In this document: positions 1 to 12,486 of the stretch, piece after piece
Layout of the letters: each line of letters starts with the position of its first letter
Position numbering within the stretch: the first letter of the stretch is position 1
Notes under the pieces: model-generated
What the model was told of the DNA's origin: nothing
Databases searched by the model: none
Seen by the model: the letters and a program-made list of their open reading frames with translations, nothing else
DNA from: Chamaelirium japonicum
Lineage: Eukaryota; Streptophyta; Magnoliopsida; Liliales; Melanthiaceae
Assembly (NCBI GenBank): GCA_947650365.1
Contig: OX393553.1
Location: forward strand, 36,344,526-36,408,525
Direction: 5' to 3'
DNA length: 64,000 nt
Made by a program: the position numbers and the translations under genes

Positions 1-860
1 ATTTTTTTGTATTTTTTTAAAAAACAAACCAAATAATTGTGGTAAAAATGATGATATGGGTTAGATCTATGCATTCAATGCTTAGATCTATAGATCTATA
101 AGCATAATCTCCAAATTTGCATGATCGGTTCATGCAAATTTGGGTTTTTTTCAATTTTCATTTATTTTTTTGCATTTTTTTAAAAAACAAACCAAATAAT
201 TGTGGTAAAAATGATGATATGGGTTAGATCTATGCATTCAATGCTTAGATCTATAGATCTATAAGCATAATCTCCAAATTTGCATGATCGGTTCATGCAA
301 ATTTGGGTTTTTTTCAATTTTCATTTATTTTTTTGCATTTTTTTTAAAAACAAACCAAATAATTGTGGTAAAAATGATGATATGGGTTAGATCTATGCAT
401 TCAATGCTTAGATCTATAGATCTATAAGCATCATCTCCAAATTTGCATGATTGGTTCATGCAAATTTGGGGGGTTTTCAATTTTTTTTTCTTTTTTTGTA
501 TTTTTTTTTTAAAATAAACCAAATAATTATGGTGAAAATATTGATATGGGTTAGATCTATGCCATCAAAGCTTAGATCTAAAGATCTATAAGCATAATCT
601 CCAAATTTGCATGATCGGTTCATGCAAATTTGGGTTGTTTTTTTTTTTATTTTCTTTTGTTGCTTTTTTTTAAAAAAAAACCAATAATTGTGATGATATG
701 GGTCAGATCTATGCCATCAATGGTTATATCTATAAGATTTGAAGTATCATCTCTAAATTTGCATGATCGGTTCATGCAAATTTGAATGTTTTTTCATTTT
801 TCTTTTTTTTTTGTAACATTTTTTTTGAAAAAAAACTAAATAATTATGGTGAAATATCAA
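1..860. repeat. 165-bp tandem array with hairpins, in the hAT 5' region
   Basis: About five and a half head-to-tail units with a period of roughly 162-167 bp. The anchor 'aaataattgtggt' recurs near 32, 196, 358, 525, 688 and 840, and the right-hand units are more diverged. Each unit has an A/T-rich spacer, a palindromic block built on 'agatctatagatct', and a perfect 12-bp stem (AAATTTGCATGA / TCATGCAAATTT) around a short TCGGT loop. The array abuts the acceptor of the first visible transposase exon, so it probably lies in the 5' leader or first intron of the hAT element. It may continue left of the window. Confidence 0.85.
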
Positions 861-917
861 ATATATGTATATTGTAAAATGACTTGATTATTGAATGTTT
901 GAATGTTTTTCAGGAAA

Positions 918-3900
918 ATGGTGCGAGAGTATGATCATGCGTGGTCTCATGGGGAGGCAGTTGCGGGTTTGAGGCACAAGATTAAGTGCAAGTATTGTGC
1001 AAAGGTGCTCAATGGAGGGATAACGAGGCTGAAAGAGCACTTGGCACCAATGTTTAAAAAGGCGAAAGGCGTACCGAGGCGTTTTTCCTCTAGAGAGGCG
1101 AGGCGTAAGCCTTAAGGCGCATCGAGGCGTAAGCCTCAAATTTTTTTGAGGCGTTTTGGTAAAAAAAAATTAAAGAAGAAAAACTTCAAAATAAATACTA
1201 TTATTGAATGTGAAATAATAATTAAACTAGATATGCATAATAAATCACAATGTATTAGAAAATATCTTATATGACGCGATTGAGTACTCCTCGAGCAATC
1301 TAACAACAAAATAAAAAGTCAAATTGCTCAAACACGCTTAATTCTTTAATATTCAAGATAATAATTAAAGTAGCAACTAACAAGTAATAACAAATAATAA
1401 AATACGAATATAGGACTAACATTGTCAATATTCAAAGAAAAAAACAATGATACAAATACATGAAATGGTAAAATACAAAGAAAAAACATAGAAAAAACTA
1501 GTAGAAGAAGCAAGATCATGATCTATACCTTTAAACTTGAAACAAATCTTGATTTCTCACTTGTAGTTGGTAAACAATCCACAAAGAAGAAGAATACAAC
1601 TTCGGAATTAAAATCGGAAAAGAAATGAGCACTAAATCTTGATTTTGGGTTTTTGGAGGCAAAGGGGTTTCAAAACCTAAAAAGATCTAAAATGGTTTAG
1701 GAGGTTTCAATAGGTGAAAAATGGCCTATGGGGGCGATTTACAAATCAAACCCTTTGTGCCCCTTCCACACCAAACATTGGTTTTAACCTCTCCCCGCCC
1801 TATGTTTCACGCCTAGAGCATGAGAGACTTACGTCTCGAATGCCTTGAGGCGCTCCTCGGACAAAGGCATACACCTCTTGATACAGATGTGTAGGTTTTT
1901 TATATGTGGCTGCTGAGGCGTGCGCCTCGAGGCAACACAGGACCGCCTCACTTCGAGGCGGGCCTCGAGGCGTAAGCCTCAAACGCCTTTTTAAACACTG
2001 CTTGGCACATAAAAAAGGCCAAGTAGTTGCATGTCCCAATGTACCCAAGGAGATTAAAAAAGAAATACAAGCATTGCTTGACTCTGGAAAACAAAAGAAA
2101 GCACAGAAGGAAACTAGCAGGAGACAGGAGCTAGATGCATGTAGAGATGAGATTTGGGGGAGTGAGGATGATGATGATGATTCCCAGATGGAGGCAGCAA
2201 TGAGAGCTTCTAAGCAGACTCTGCAAACTGATGAGGAGGCGAGGAGGTTACAGCGAGAGGCAACTATGAGAGGTTCGACTTTTGAGCATGGAGGCGCATC
2301 TGGATCCGGTGGATCTAGACCATCTGGTAGCACTGGCAAGGGTATTGGATCATCACAAGGCTTTGGCGGATCTTTACGTCGTGTCCTTAGCTCACGGCCC
2401 CGTGAGAGGGACGAGGAGGTACATTTGTCGGGGGGGCCTAGGCCGAGAGTAGTGGGTCCGGTTGACCCAATGGCTTGCAGGAGACCGTCATCTACACAGC
2501 CTGGTATCAAAGCTGCATTGACTAGGATGCAAAAGAAGGCAAAGGAGATTGTGATGAAGGCAACAGGAAATTTTTTTCTACATAATCGGATTCCGCCTCA
2601 TGTTGCATCGTCACCGTACCTGCAAGGCATGTTTGACGCAGTGGCAAGTGCTGGTCCTGGTATTCCGGCCCCTACACCATATGATATAGGACATACATGT
2701 GTCCAGTATGAGTACAAGGAGGCATTGGAATGGGTTAACAGCTTTAAGGATTGTTGGAAAGAAAGAGGATGCACTATTATGTGTGATGGGTGGACAAGCA
2801 TCAATCGAAGAAGTTTGATTAATTTTCTTGTATATTCATCTTCCGGGACAGTTTTTCTTAAGTCTATTGATGCGACAGACAAAGTGAAGAATGCTGACTA
2901 TCTGCATACATTAATGAATGAAGTCGTCGAGCAGGTAGGTGAAGAATATGTGGTCCAAATCGTGACAGATAACGAAGCCACTTATAAGGCTGCAGGAATG
3001 AAACTGATGCAGACTAGGCCGCATATGTTTTGGTCCCCTTGTGCAGCTCATTGCTTGGACCTGATGATTGAAGACATTGGGAAAAAGCCATGGATATCAA
3101 AAGCGATTGCAAAGGCAAGAAAAATTACAACGTTCATCTACACCCATAACTGGGTCATTGCATTGATGAAGACTTATACAGATGGTCATGAACTGCTAAG
3201 GCCCGGCATAACTAGATTTGCCACTAACTACATTGCTTTAGAGAGCTTGTGGAAGCACAAAATTGGTTTGCAACAGATGTTTCTCTCTCCGGAATGGCTA
3301 ACCTCAAAATATGGGAAGATTACAGAAGGCCCAGCAGCTGATGTGGCAGGGATAGTGCGAAAAAAGAAATTTTGGGATAATGTGAAGGATATTTGTGATA
3401 TTGTCGAGCCACTTCTCTTTGTCTTGCGGCTAGTTGACGGTGACGAGAAGCCGACAATGGGAGATATATACGAGGCAATGGACAGAGCCAAGTTGCAAAT
3501 CCAGGCGAGAACCAGATACTACAAAAAGTATTGGGAAATGATTGATAAAAGGTGGGATCGTCAGCTGCACCATGATCTACATGCAGCAGGTAATTGAATT
3601 ATGAATTCATATTTGTGTAGTGGTTAGCATATGAATAAATATTGTGAAATATGGCTAACTTGTATTCATGAATGTGTACGTTATTTTCTTAATCCTATAT
3701 ACCGCTACGCAAATAATTCACGAGAGATCACTGATGAAGTGCGCGTAGGATTAAAAGAAACAATAAAGAGATTACTAAGGGATGTAAACGATCAGATTGA
3801 TGCCATTACTCAGGTAAGGACTAATGGCATTATTCATCTTTAGGAGATTATTTATTTCCTATAACATAAATCAGTAATGTACATTGTTTTTTATTACAGA

Positions 3901-4932
3901 TTGACTACTATAATAAAGGGTTAGGGAGTTTTGGAGACACTATCGCGAGGCATGCAATAGAGAGATGCAAGCCCGGTAAAAATAATTAAATTTATTGTTT
4001 TATGTATGGAGATAATTTCTGATACAATAAAGAGAACTAATTCTATTTTTTTCTTATTTGCAGCGGAGTGGTGGATGAATTATGGAGAAACAGCCCCAGC
4101 ACTAAGAAAGGTTGCCATCAGAGTTTTGAGCCAAACAACATCTTCTTCGAATTGTGAGCGCAATTGGAGTACATTCTCGTTGATTCACACAAAGCCAAGA
4201 AATCGCCTAACTATGAAGAATTTGGAGAAGTTGGTCTTCATCAATTATAATCTAAGGCTTAGAACGAGAACTAGAAAACGATTGGATGCGGAGGAGCAGA
4301 GAGAGTACTCATGTCCAATTAATTTGGACTATATATTTTCGGAGGAGAATGATCCGTTGGCACCTTGGATAGAAGAAGGGGAGCTACCAGTGTTAGATGG
4401 TGACGAAGCATTAGTACGAGATATACCTGACTTGGATGGTAATGAGCCTCTCAGAGCTGCTGACCGGATGAGATCTTACAGAGGTAGACACCAGACTCAG
4501 CCTGAGCGGGAGGCACCACATGAGTCTGATTCTGAGTCCAGCCATCGTAGCAGTAGTAGCAGTTCTCTAGGACCTCGGTCGCCTCTTTCTCCACAGTCTC
4601 CACGACCATGCCCTGTATACACCGGCAGCACTTATGAAGACAACACATGTGTCTTCGATTCACATAGTATGGATTTCGGAGATAGTGGGATTCGTGGGAA
4701 TGTTGGTGTTGAACATGGAGGTACTGGGGGTGCAAATGATAGTGGAGTTAGAGAAACCAGAGGACAGTGGCAACAACCTTATTATGGATATGGATATCCT
4801 CCACCACACTATCCACCACCATATTATCCTCAGCCGGAGCCAGAATCTTCGATGGGTAGCATTGGGACTCCCCATACGAACTCCCAATTTGGGAGTTCAT
4901 ACGGGGAGCCTCAATATCAGTCATTTGTGTAA
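918..4932 (+). pseudogene. hAT transposase, BED finger + DUF659 + hAT dimerisation, spliced
   Basis: Likely exons are 918-1047 plus 2002-3589, then 3680-3813, 3900-3975 and 4064-4932. The start ATG (918) follows a 'tttttcag' acceptor. The N-terminus is a BED zinc finger (CKYCAKV...RLKEHLA), which binds element ends. The large middle exon has the DUF659/RNase-H-like transposase core (CDGWTSINRRSLINFL, TDNEATYKAAG, SPCAAHCLDLMIEDIG). Exon 4 has the C-terminal dimerisation region (NCERNWSTFSLIHTKPRNRL) and a Ser/Pro/Tyr-rich low-complexity tail. The 953-bp MITE plus 8-bp duplication falls between the two halves of the finger; the 961-bp shift also moves the frame. Introns 2 and 3 have GT-AG ends. 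The first intron (donor 3590) lines up in frame only with an AC acceptor at 3678-3679. Family assignment is strong; loss of function is inferred. Confidence 0.85.
1048..2000. mobile_element. Non-autonomous hAT MITE inside the transposase exon
   Basis: The element is bounded by a perfect 8-bp target duplication CTTGGCAC at 1040-1047 and 2001-2008. Its ends are inverted: CAATGTTTAAAAAGGCG on the left, and CAGTGTTTAAAAAGGCG read inward from the right. Subterminal 'gaggcg / cgcctc' motifs are repeated near both ends. The 8-bp TSD and CA-TG style ends fit hAT. It has no transposase of its own: the A/T-rich middle (1140-1740) holds no recognisable coding sequence. It interrupts the codons for HLA / HKKGQVV in the host transposase. 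Confidence 0.9.
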
Positions 4933-5625
4933 ATATCCGACATTGCCGCCATCCGGTCATCCACGAGGTAATGATGATGATGATGATGATGATGATGAAA
5001 TGCAGCCTGCCCCATGTGGTACTAAGTTACTCAGTCTAAGTAGGTAAAAATATCTAATTCTCAACTCTTGTAAGTTATGGATATGCATTTTATTTGCTAA
5101 ACATGTTAGCCTGTTAGGAGTCTTAGCCGTCTTATGACTATGAATTTGTGTTTATTACTTTATTATCATATTATGTGAAATTGTAAAATATGACTCATCA
5201 CTCATGTACTCCAGTACTCGTATTAGTTGTGTAATTCATGTTTGTGCAATGGTTATGAATTGTGTTTTGTAATCCCTAAGCATAATATATTAATACTAGG
5301 CTAATCTAACACATACAATTTAATAACTATATCAAATTCCACAATTTAGAATTATACAGTGAAAACAGTGACTTTATAACTTAAAAAGACCGGTTCATAC
5401 CTATAACTAGTTTACTAATGAAAAAAAACATCACAAACTAGTATTTTAGATTATTCTGGATTTTTTGGTTATTTTTTCAAATTTTTTTGAAACCAAAAAT
5501 CAATTCACACCGGTATGGACCGGTTCAGACCGATACCGGTTCGTACCGCCCGGTTCGAACCGTTTTTTCGGCCGGCCGATATTTTGTCCGCGACCGGTAT
5601 TTTTATCCATGGTTCAGCCCCTACC
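4933..5625 (+). other. hAT 3' non-coding tail with subterminal accggttc repeats
   Basis: A GATGAT run (4972-4996) follows the stop codon, then A/T-rich untranslated sequence. From about 5388 to 5580 there is a dense set of short, partly palindromic 'accggttc', 'gaaccgg' and 'ggccggcc' motifs, as expected of transposase-binding subterminal repeats. No gene is seen here. Confidence 0.6.
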
Positions 5626-5629
5626 CTAG

Positions 5630-7267
5630 AGAAACTCTTATAGTCATATTTGCCTTGTGAATCCTGTATTTTGAAGCTTTGTAAAGAAACCACCCGGGAC
5701 TCCTCTTGAGAAACACAATGATTTTATTCCTTTAATCTTGCTGCTTCATTTATTAGACTGTGATCCAATTGTAAGAAGTTATGGATCTCTAGCTGTAAGA
5801 AGTTATGGATGACACTTGGACTTTGACACCAACCCATATAAATGGAATAAACTTGTAAAAAGTTATGTTTCACATGTGACCGATGAGGTGATTGTCGAGA
5901 TGAGAAAATCCAATAAGAGTTCTGGATAAGTGAAAGTGCTGTCAATCTTTTCAATATTCCTTCTTTTTTTTGTTCCGCATTTCATTGGGAAGATCATATC
6001 TAACTAACATGAAGCTCTTTGAACTTTCTGGTGGTCATACTTAATATGATAGCTTCTGTCCAAAGCATTTAGTCATTTACTATTCTGGACTACAACCCCC
6101 TACAAGACTTGAAATAGAATGCCCGGGCAAATTGCATGTTTAGGATAAAAAAAGGTGCATGAAAACTAGGTGTCTGCATTCCACTAAACCATGATCATTT
6201 AGAAATGACACTTGACCAAATTCATGTAAGTGCACATTACTTTGAAATGCAATCAGATGCCACCACTCTCTTATACTCTTTTGACTTATGGCCATCATAC
6301 ATGACAAAAATATTCTATAATGTAACCTCGCATCTAATATAATTTCAGAACAATAAGTGCATATCATACTGGCATAGTAACACAGTATATTTGGAGATCC
6401 ATTTACTGCATTGAAATGGATATTCGATATCATTTGCATATGCTTTTTTTGCTTAATATAGAAAAAAGTCGCTTGAATTGTGATGCGAAGTGTGGTTCCG
6501 AAGATTCACAAAAGACTTGAACTTGATGAAGCAAAATAGCCCATGTGTGTAATATTACTCAAGTGGCCTTAGCCTTTATGACCGGACTATTATTTTTGTA
6601 CTGTTTTTACAGTTTTGGTCCAAGTCAGCTTGATTTTTGGCCGAGTCGAGTCGAGTCAGATCGAGTTTTGGTACTATGGTGTTTACCATCTTGAACCATA
6701 AAAATATTGATGCCAATGCTGCCTTATGTAGTTTTCCTGAAGGCTTACCTGGATGAGACAATCACATGGTCCTCTAATGGTATATCTCCCTCTCATTCAC
6801 TTTATCTCCAATTCTACTGGGGCCTGGGAAGTGTCATTATTGATCTTTCCGTTTGTATAATAGCTCCTTGAATATTTCTTGTCAATACATAGATCGCAAC
6901 CTCATTTCTCTTTGTATTCCTATGAAATTGTTGTCCCATTTTTTGTTTTGATTCAATTAGTTTAGATCCTATCAATGGTAATTTTTCTCCCTTAGTTCAA
7001 TCCACAGTCATCCTTGTTCTGTATTATGAATTAACATTTCATTATCTGCAAATAACTGAATTGGAGCAAAGTGTATTCTAGTTGGCATATGGTGAGCAAA
7101 GTGTATTCTAGTTGGCAAAGTTTTTCTGATGCTTCCTAAGTTGATTTTTTTGGAGTGCCCTGAATGTTATATTGCTAAAAAGGGTAGTCAATGACATATT
7201 GCCACGAGTTGTTAATTTGTGAGCATTAGTTGCTATGTGTTTTTGGTATCTTGGATTTATCATACAG
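5630..7267. other. No gene recognised; probable intron of UBC27-like gene
   Basis: A/T-rich unique-looking sequence. Scanning the minus strand, I found no match to the next expected UBC27 exon (HPN...SGAICLDIL). A 20-bp motif around 'gtaagaagttatggat' is repeated near 5771-5810, and a short 'gagcaaagtgtattctagttggca' repeat lies near 7060-7120. Neither suggests a gene. Confidence 0.5.
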
Positions 7268-7835
7268 AAGAATAGAGAGATAGGTGATGATATCTTCAAT
7301 AGGATTAGAGCTGGTTGGATGAAATGAAGAGAGGACTCTGGAGTACTACGTGAGCGACGCATGCCTTTAAAACTTACGGGTAAATTTTGCAATATAACAA
7401 TAAGACCCACAATGTTATATTGATCGGAATGTTGGTCCTTAAAAGAGAGTTCAAGCTCATAGGATGAGCGTGGCAGAGATGAGAATGCTAATGTGGATAT
7501 GTGAAAAAACTAGGAGGAATAGAGTAAGGAATAAGTGTAGTAGCAGAAGTGTTGGAGTTACATCAATTGAGGACAAGAATGAAGATACAGAGAATAGATT
7601 AAGATGGTTTGGGTATGTACAATGTAGAGCAGATGTGATCCCAATAAGGAGAGAGTCCCAAATCAATGTGGAAGGTCCAAGGAGGAGGGTAAGACCAAAA
7701 ATAACATTAATGGAAGTTGGTAGAAAAGACATGGAAAAACTTTCATTGACAACATATATAGAAATGAATGGCGAAGAAGGATTCATAAAGCTGACCCCAA
7801 GTGGATGGGACATGGCTTGATGGTTATGGTTATCG
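7268..7835 (+). mobile_element. 5'-truncated RTE-type LINE, C-terminal ORF end
   Basis: Translation gives the characteristic C-terminal end of plant RTE-clade reverse transcriptase proteins: IRAGWMK, PLKLTGKFCNI, SVAEMRMLMWICEKTRRN, NRLRWFGYVQ, RRRVRPKITLMEV. It stops at a 'gacatggcttgatggttatggtta' tail typical of RTE 3' ends. Catalytic RT motifs are absent and the fragment is broken by several frame changes. It sits in the sense direction on the plus strand, antisense to the host UBC27-like gene. Confidence 0.75.
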
Positions 7836-7839
7836 TTAG

Positions 7840-10069
7840 TTGTTGTGTTTGTTGAAACCTGAGAGACCAGGAAATGGAGAATGATTAATACTGTTGGAAT
7901 TTGAAGCTTTAGTAGTTGGAAATTGGCGATGTGCATGCTTTTAAGTAGGAAGGGCATGGTAGTGACTTCTCATATTTTATTTCCTTGTGATTTATGTACA
8001 ATCATATTCTCATGATATGGATGGAATTACTATCCTCAAATTTATAAGAATCCCTTTTGTTCTTCAAAGAAGAAAGAAACAACTGTAGGATACACAATTG
8101 TTGAATGTTTCTGTGTATTGTCTTGGTTCTTGTGGTTGGGAAGGAACCAAAATGCTTTGGAAGGTGTTAAAAAGACCCATATTTTGAATCTTTGATCTAG
8201 GAATGTTTTCTCATGATGCCTGTTATTGAAAAAGAACCAAAATGCTTAGAAGTTATTGTGAATACTAATGTTAGATTGTTAGGCTTGCCATGGACACTTT
8301 GGGGCTTCGATATATGAGAAATAACTGGTTAGCTTTTGAGCGAGAAGAATTATTTTGGTTCTTGGTTGTTTGCCGTTTGTTTTTCTGATGTTTCCACTTG
8401 TAGGATTATTTTGTGTGGAAAACAAACATTTCAGGATGCATTATGTTGTGTTCTTGCATCATTTCGATGAAATTCTCTGCTGTATTTTCTTTGTACTCAT
8501 TTGGAGAGGCCTTTCCTCCATATCTTGTATGATCCCCTCAAGTTTGTGTTCCTTAAACAGAACATAGGGAATCTATTTTTTTGGAAATATTAAGATTTAA
8601 AGCTTTTAGACTAGTTACTTTGCAATTTCCCGCAATCATAACATGAAATTTCCCGCAATCATAACACAAATGGGTTAGAATGAAGTGTTTGTTTTTAAGT
8701 AGGTTTTATGGATACAGGGGTTTAGGCAAAAAAAATCACGGTTTTAAGTGTGTAGGTTGGAAGAAATGGTTTTTTTTTTGTATTATGAAACGTTAAGATT
8801 AGAAGTATAGAAGGCCATGGTCTGAAGTATCACATTTAACTTATTTATCATTCAGTTCAGCTACAAATTCAGTACGATATGACGCAAATCATACCTTACC
8901 TATATTGTTTGTGTGCTTAGAAGCCTTAAAGGTTTAGAACGATTCATGGGAGCTTCCTAAGTTGATTTCAACATGTTGTTTAAAAAATGCGTACTTAGTC
9001 TAGTGTTATATATCATAAATACGAAATGAGTCTCAGCTATGTTTGTAATTATTTTTTGATGGCACTGAGAAAAGTATGTTTTTGTGCTCCAAAATTATCA
9101 AAAGCTATTTGCTCAAGCAATAATCAATGGATTAAGTTTACGGGACCTGCAGAAAGACAAATGCTAATTGCATCAATCATATGTTCCTAAAGGAATTAGT
9201 TTAATTAACATATTGGTTTTGTTGGGTTTGTGATAGAATTTTTCCTAGGCTAGGTAAACAATTACATGAGCATTTATACTGGTTTTAGGAAAGAATAGAA
9301 TATGCATTTTATTTTTTCATGTAAGGCTTGTTTGTCAAACATGATTAAGCTATGTATCATCTTTGACAACCAATCGTTGTATGATGCGGTCAACATTGAA
9401 GATCATGCATTGGGTGCAAAAGGAGATCAATGGGGATCGCCTTAGGCATCTAATCATTATGGAGGTGAGTTATTCTAATTTTCTTTAGTTCTGAGGGGTT
9501 AAGTGTAAGTTTATTGGGTTCTAGGATGAATGGTTGTGATCATTGATCCCTTGATGGTCCTAGGAGTTTGATGGAGTCTTCTTTTGAAGCTATAGTGGAA
9601 CACAATATTATTTTGTTCTAAGTCTGGTTTGGCAGGATTTGTCCACTTATGGGCTTTGATACTTCGAGGCATATGATATGTGGATTGCTTTATTTGCAGT
9701 GTTAACACTAACATCCACGCTATGAATGGATTCTATAGAGAAGCTGAACAAAGATATCATATTGTTGCACCAAAGTAAAAATTAAAGGTTTTAATAAGAC
9801 ATTTGAATTTGTTCTAAAACATTTTTTCTCCACACTTTTAAACAGCTAACATAAAAACAAGGGGGTATAGATTCCAGTACATAGATCCATTGCTAAGTGG
9901 AAAATATCCAGTACACTGAAACTATATAAATTGACATCAAATTGCAAACGAACTAACCACTTATATAATATATAAGTCCAAGAAAATTCTAGAGATGAGG
10001 ACGATGTAGAAACAAGCAGAATGGCAAAGTCCAAAACAGAAATGGCCACCATTCTCAACATGTACATAC
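7840..10069. other. No gene recognised; UBC27-like intron 2 sequence
   Basis: This directly follows the donor of UBC27-like exon 2 on the minus strand. It is A/T-rich, with only minor direct repeats (for example 'aatttcccgcaatcataac' twice near 8627-8665). No third exon, RNA gene or element termini were recognised. Confidence 0.5.
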
Positions 10070-10118
10070 CAGACTTTTGTTATGAACTGCATTTTAGGAG
10101 GCTCAAAAGGATAACCAC
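10070..10118 (-). CDS. UBC27: UBC27-like ubiquitin-conjugating enzyme E2, exon 2
   Basis: A 49-nt exon bounded by an AG acceptor (10119-10120, '...attgacag') and a GT donor (10061-10069, 'gtatgtaca'). It encodes GYPFEPPKMQFITKVW, the E2 core strand and PxxPP-type loop just before the HPN motif. Phase fits exon 1: one base carried in makes Ser62, and two bases carried out start Trp78. The following exon with the catalytic cysteine is not in the window. The match to plant UBC27 is strong even for such a short exon because the splice sites and phase agree. Confidence 0.88.
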
Positions 10119-11439
10119 CTGTCAATGAATGAAGCACCATCATCAATTTCAAAATCATATCTTTTACTCTTACAGTCTCTTCTAAAAAGTAGTTATGCAA
10201 GAAAGAATGTATGCAAATATGTTAACAATTACTCTCCAGAGGTAATCACCTTACAATAACAAGAATGAGTTGGAAGCCTGTATATTATCAGCTAAAAGAA
10301 ATTATTATATGAAAAATTGAAAATGCCTAAATCCCAAGAAAAATCAGCATAAAATAAACTGAAACACTAGTCAGAATTCAATTAAATCTTTGGGTTAATC
10401 TGATTGCTCACACCTAGAGAATAGAACGATCGAGTGCATAAAACACTGAAGTTCCATGTCAATTATGTAGAATTCATTGCTGCAGTTGTAAGAAAAGTAT
10501 TATGCAATATGCCATCGCAACATAAGAAATCTAAAAAACGGAAGCACCTTCTCATGACTAATGTGCTCCATAATCTTGGATCATAGTAAGTATTCAGAAA
10601 GGAAAAAAAAACAAGAACTAGTTCCTGTTGATCAGAAGAATGACATCACGCATCGAAAAACATACAATGTAAATAAAACCAATAAGCCTAGCACATTTCT
10701 GCAAGAAAAACTTGCAAATAATGTGACATAAAAGTATAAGCATCTTCTGAATTACATTCTGCTAAACATGGCAATGTTAGCATGCCTCTAATTTTACATA
10801 ATAAAAGTATCAATCGACATGTCAGCTTAGTCATTCACACCCAAAGTGTTTATCACACTGGCTGTCAGCAAGAACATGATAATGCAAAATGACCGATAGG
10901 TGTGTGCTGCTTTGCAAGTTTAGAGATGCCATGAAAGAGGTGGAAACTTCTGCCGCAATACGAGAATCTAGGAGTAGGATAGCACGTGGGAACAGGAAAT
11001 AGTTGGTTTTAAGTAGACCACATGGACTCTGATGGGTTGAATAGCAATCACAAAAACTTTAGGATGCTAATAGAAGTGGTGCACTGGTGTTGATCAATTA
11101 ACTACTTTGTGAATATCAATGGACTCCACGAAAGTCAGATTTGTCTCTTACTGGTTGCTATTTTTTAATGCTCTGGGATGAAAAAAAAGTTTCACTTCCA
11201 AGAAGACAAGAAGTCCAACCAGTTAATAAATATCATTGAAAAAAATACAGTGGTCTCACATGGACCCTTCAGTTTTTGGGTATACTGACAGGTAAAAACA
11301 CCTGGGTACTCCAGGAAGCTCGGGACATTGCACATTATATTGCATGAGAGGTCAATCCTTCGAAGTTAATATTGAGATACCATCATGAGATCATCAACCC
11401 ATGCTAGTATTTGCCACTTCTAGCAAAAGATGTCAACTC

Positions 11440-12140
11440 TCAGCGCATGGACCAAAACCGTCATTGCCAGTCCTAAGCCCGGATGAGAAAGGTTGAGGGT
11501 TGAAGTTAGGTAGAAAGCCAGACGTAAAAAAACCAACTCAAACTAAGCATAAAGGTAAAGCAATAGGCCTTGATGAGATACCAATTGTAGTTTGAAAAAT
11601 CTAAGGAAGAACTGGATTTTTAAGAGGAGCCTCGAGAGTGCCATGTGATTGGCGCATGTCTTCAAGACTCAAGGATAAATTTTACAAGACAGCAATAAGA
11701 CCCGCAATGCTATATGATTCAAAATGTTGGCCCTTAAAGAGAGCTCAAGCTTATAAGATGGGTGTGGCAGAAATGAGATTGCTAAAGTGGGTGTGAAGAA
11801 AAACTAGGAGGGATAGAGTGAGGAATGAGGGTATTAGAGAAAGTGTTGGAGTGACACAGATTGAGGAAAAGATAATCGATAATAGATTAAGATGGTTTGA
11901 CCATGTACAAGGTATAGTAGAGGCGGCACTGATAAGAAGAGGTTCCCAGATTAGTATGGAAGGCCTAAGGAGGCGGGGAAGACCTAGAATAACATTGATG
12001 GAAGTTGTTAGAAAAGAAATGGAAAAAACTTTCATTGACAACAAATATAGCCCTAAATAGAAATGAATGGCGAAGAATAATTCATAAAGCCGACGACAAG
12101 TAGATGGGACATGGCTTGATAGTTATGGTTATGGTTACAA
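11440..12140 (+). mobile_element. Second RTE-type LINE fragment, internally deleted
   Basis: The 5' part (about 11540-11600) reads KAIGLDEIPI, the RT-domain KA(I/V)GPD(x)IP motif. It then jumps to the C-terminal region (VAEMRLLKWV, TRRDRVRNEGIRESVGVTQI, NRLRWFDHVQ, LRRRGRPRITLMEVV), so the middle of RT is deleted. It ends in the same 'acatggcttgatagttatggttatggtta' style tail as the 7268-7835 copy and clearly belongs to the same family. Confidence 0.75.
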
Positions 12141-12486
12141 TACATAGACCAAGAGATCATAAAGTGACCTTACTCCGTACGAACATATATAAATGAAAAA
12201 AAGTCACATTATGTCAAATATATTGCAATTGCAAGGTTGAATTATGTGCAACACCTTGTTCGTGTCATGTGTCTGAGTAACATTACCATCAAGCAGTGGA
12301 GATAGGGGTTCTTTCAAGGCTAGCTCCTTATCATGCAAACTTTAACAACTACATAATATAAGGGTCATCATTGATCACTCGTGGAACTAGACATTGAGAA
12401 TAGCTAGGGCAAAGCCCACACATAAGGCACATTGATCATGATTTGATGGAAGTCCAACAATAAATTGAGATAAAGAGTTGCACAAC

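Larger units (their letters stand above)
1..5625 (+). mobile_element. hAT DNA transposon (DUF659 type), left end outside window
   Basis: The element is defined by its transposase gene (918-4932). A right-hand non-coding tail follows, ending in C/G-rich subterminal repeats of the 'accggttc' type (5388-5580) and a putative terminus near 5611-5625 ('ggttcagcccctaccc'). The left terminus and the target duplication are not visible, so the size is a minimum. A hAT-type MITE has inserted into its first visible coding exon and one intron lacks a normal acceptor, so this copy is unlikely to be autonomous. If the host UBC27-like gene continues leftwards, the element sits in a later intron of that gene. 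Confidence 0.7.

Noticed and set aside
1906-2000. N-terminal 32 residues of the 563-aa open frame
   Set aside because: They come from the MITE right end; the true transposase N-terminus is the BED exon at 918.
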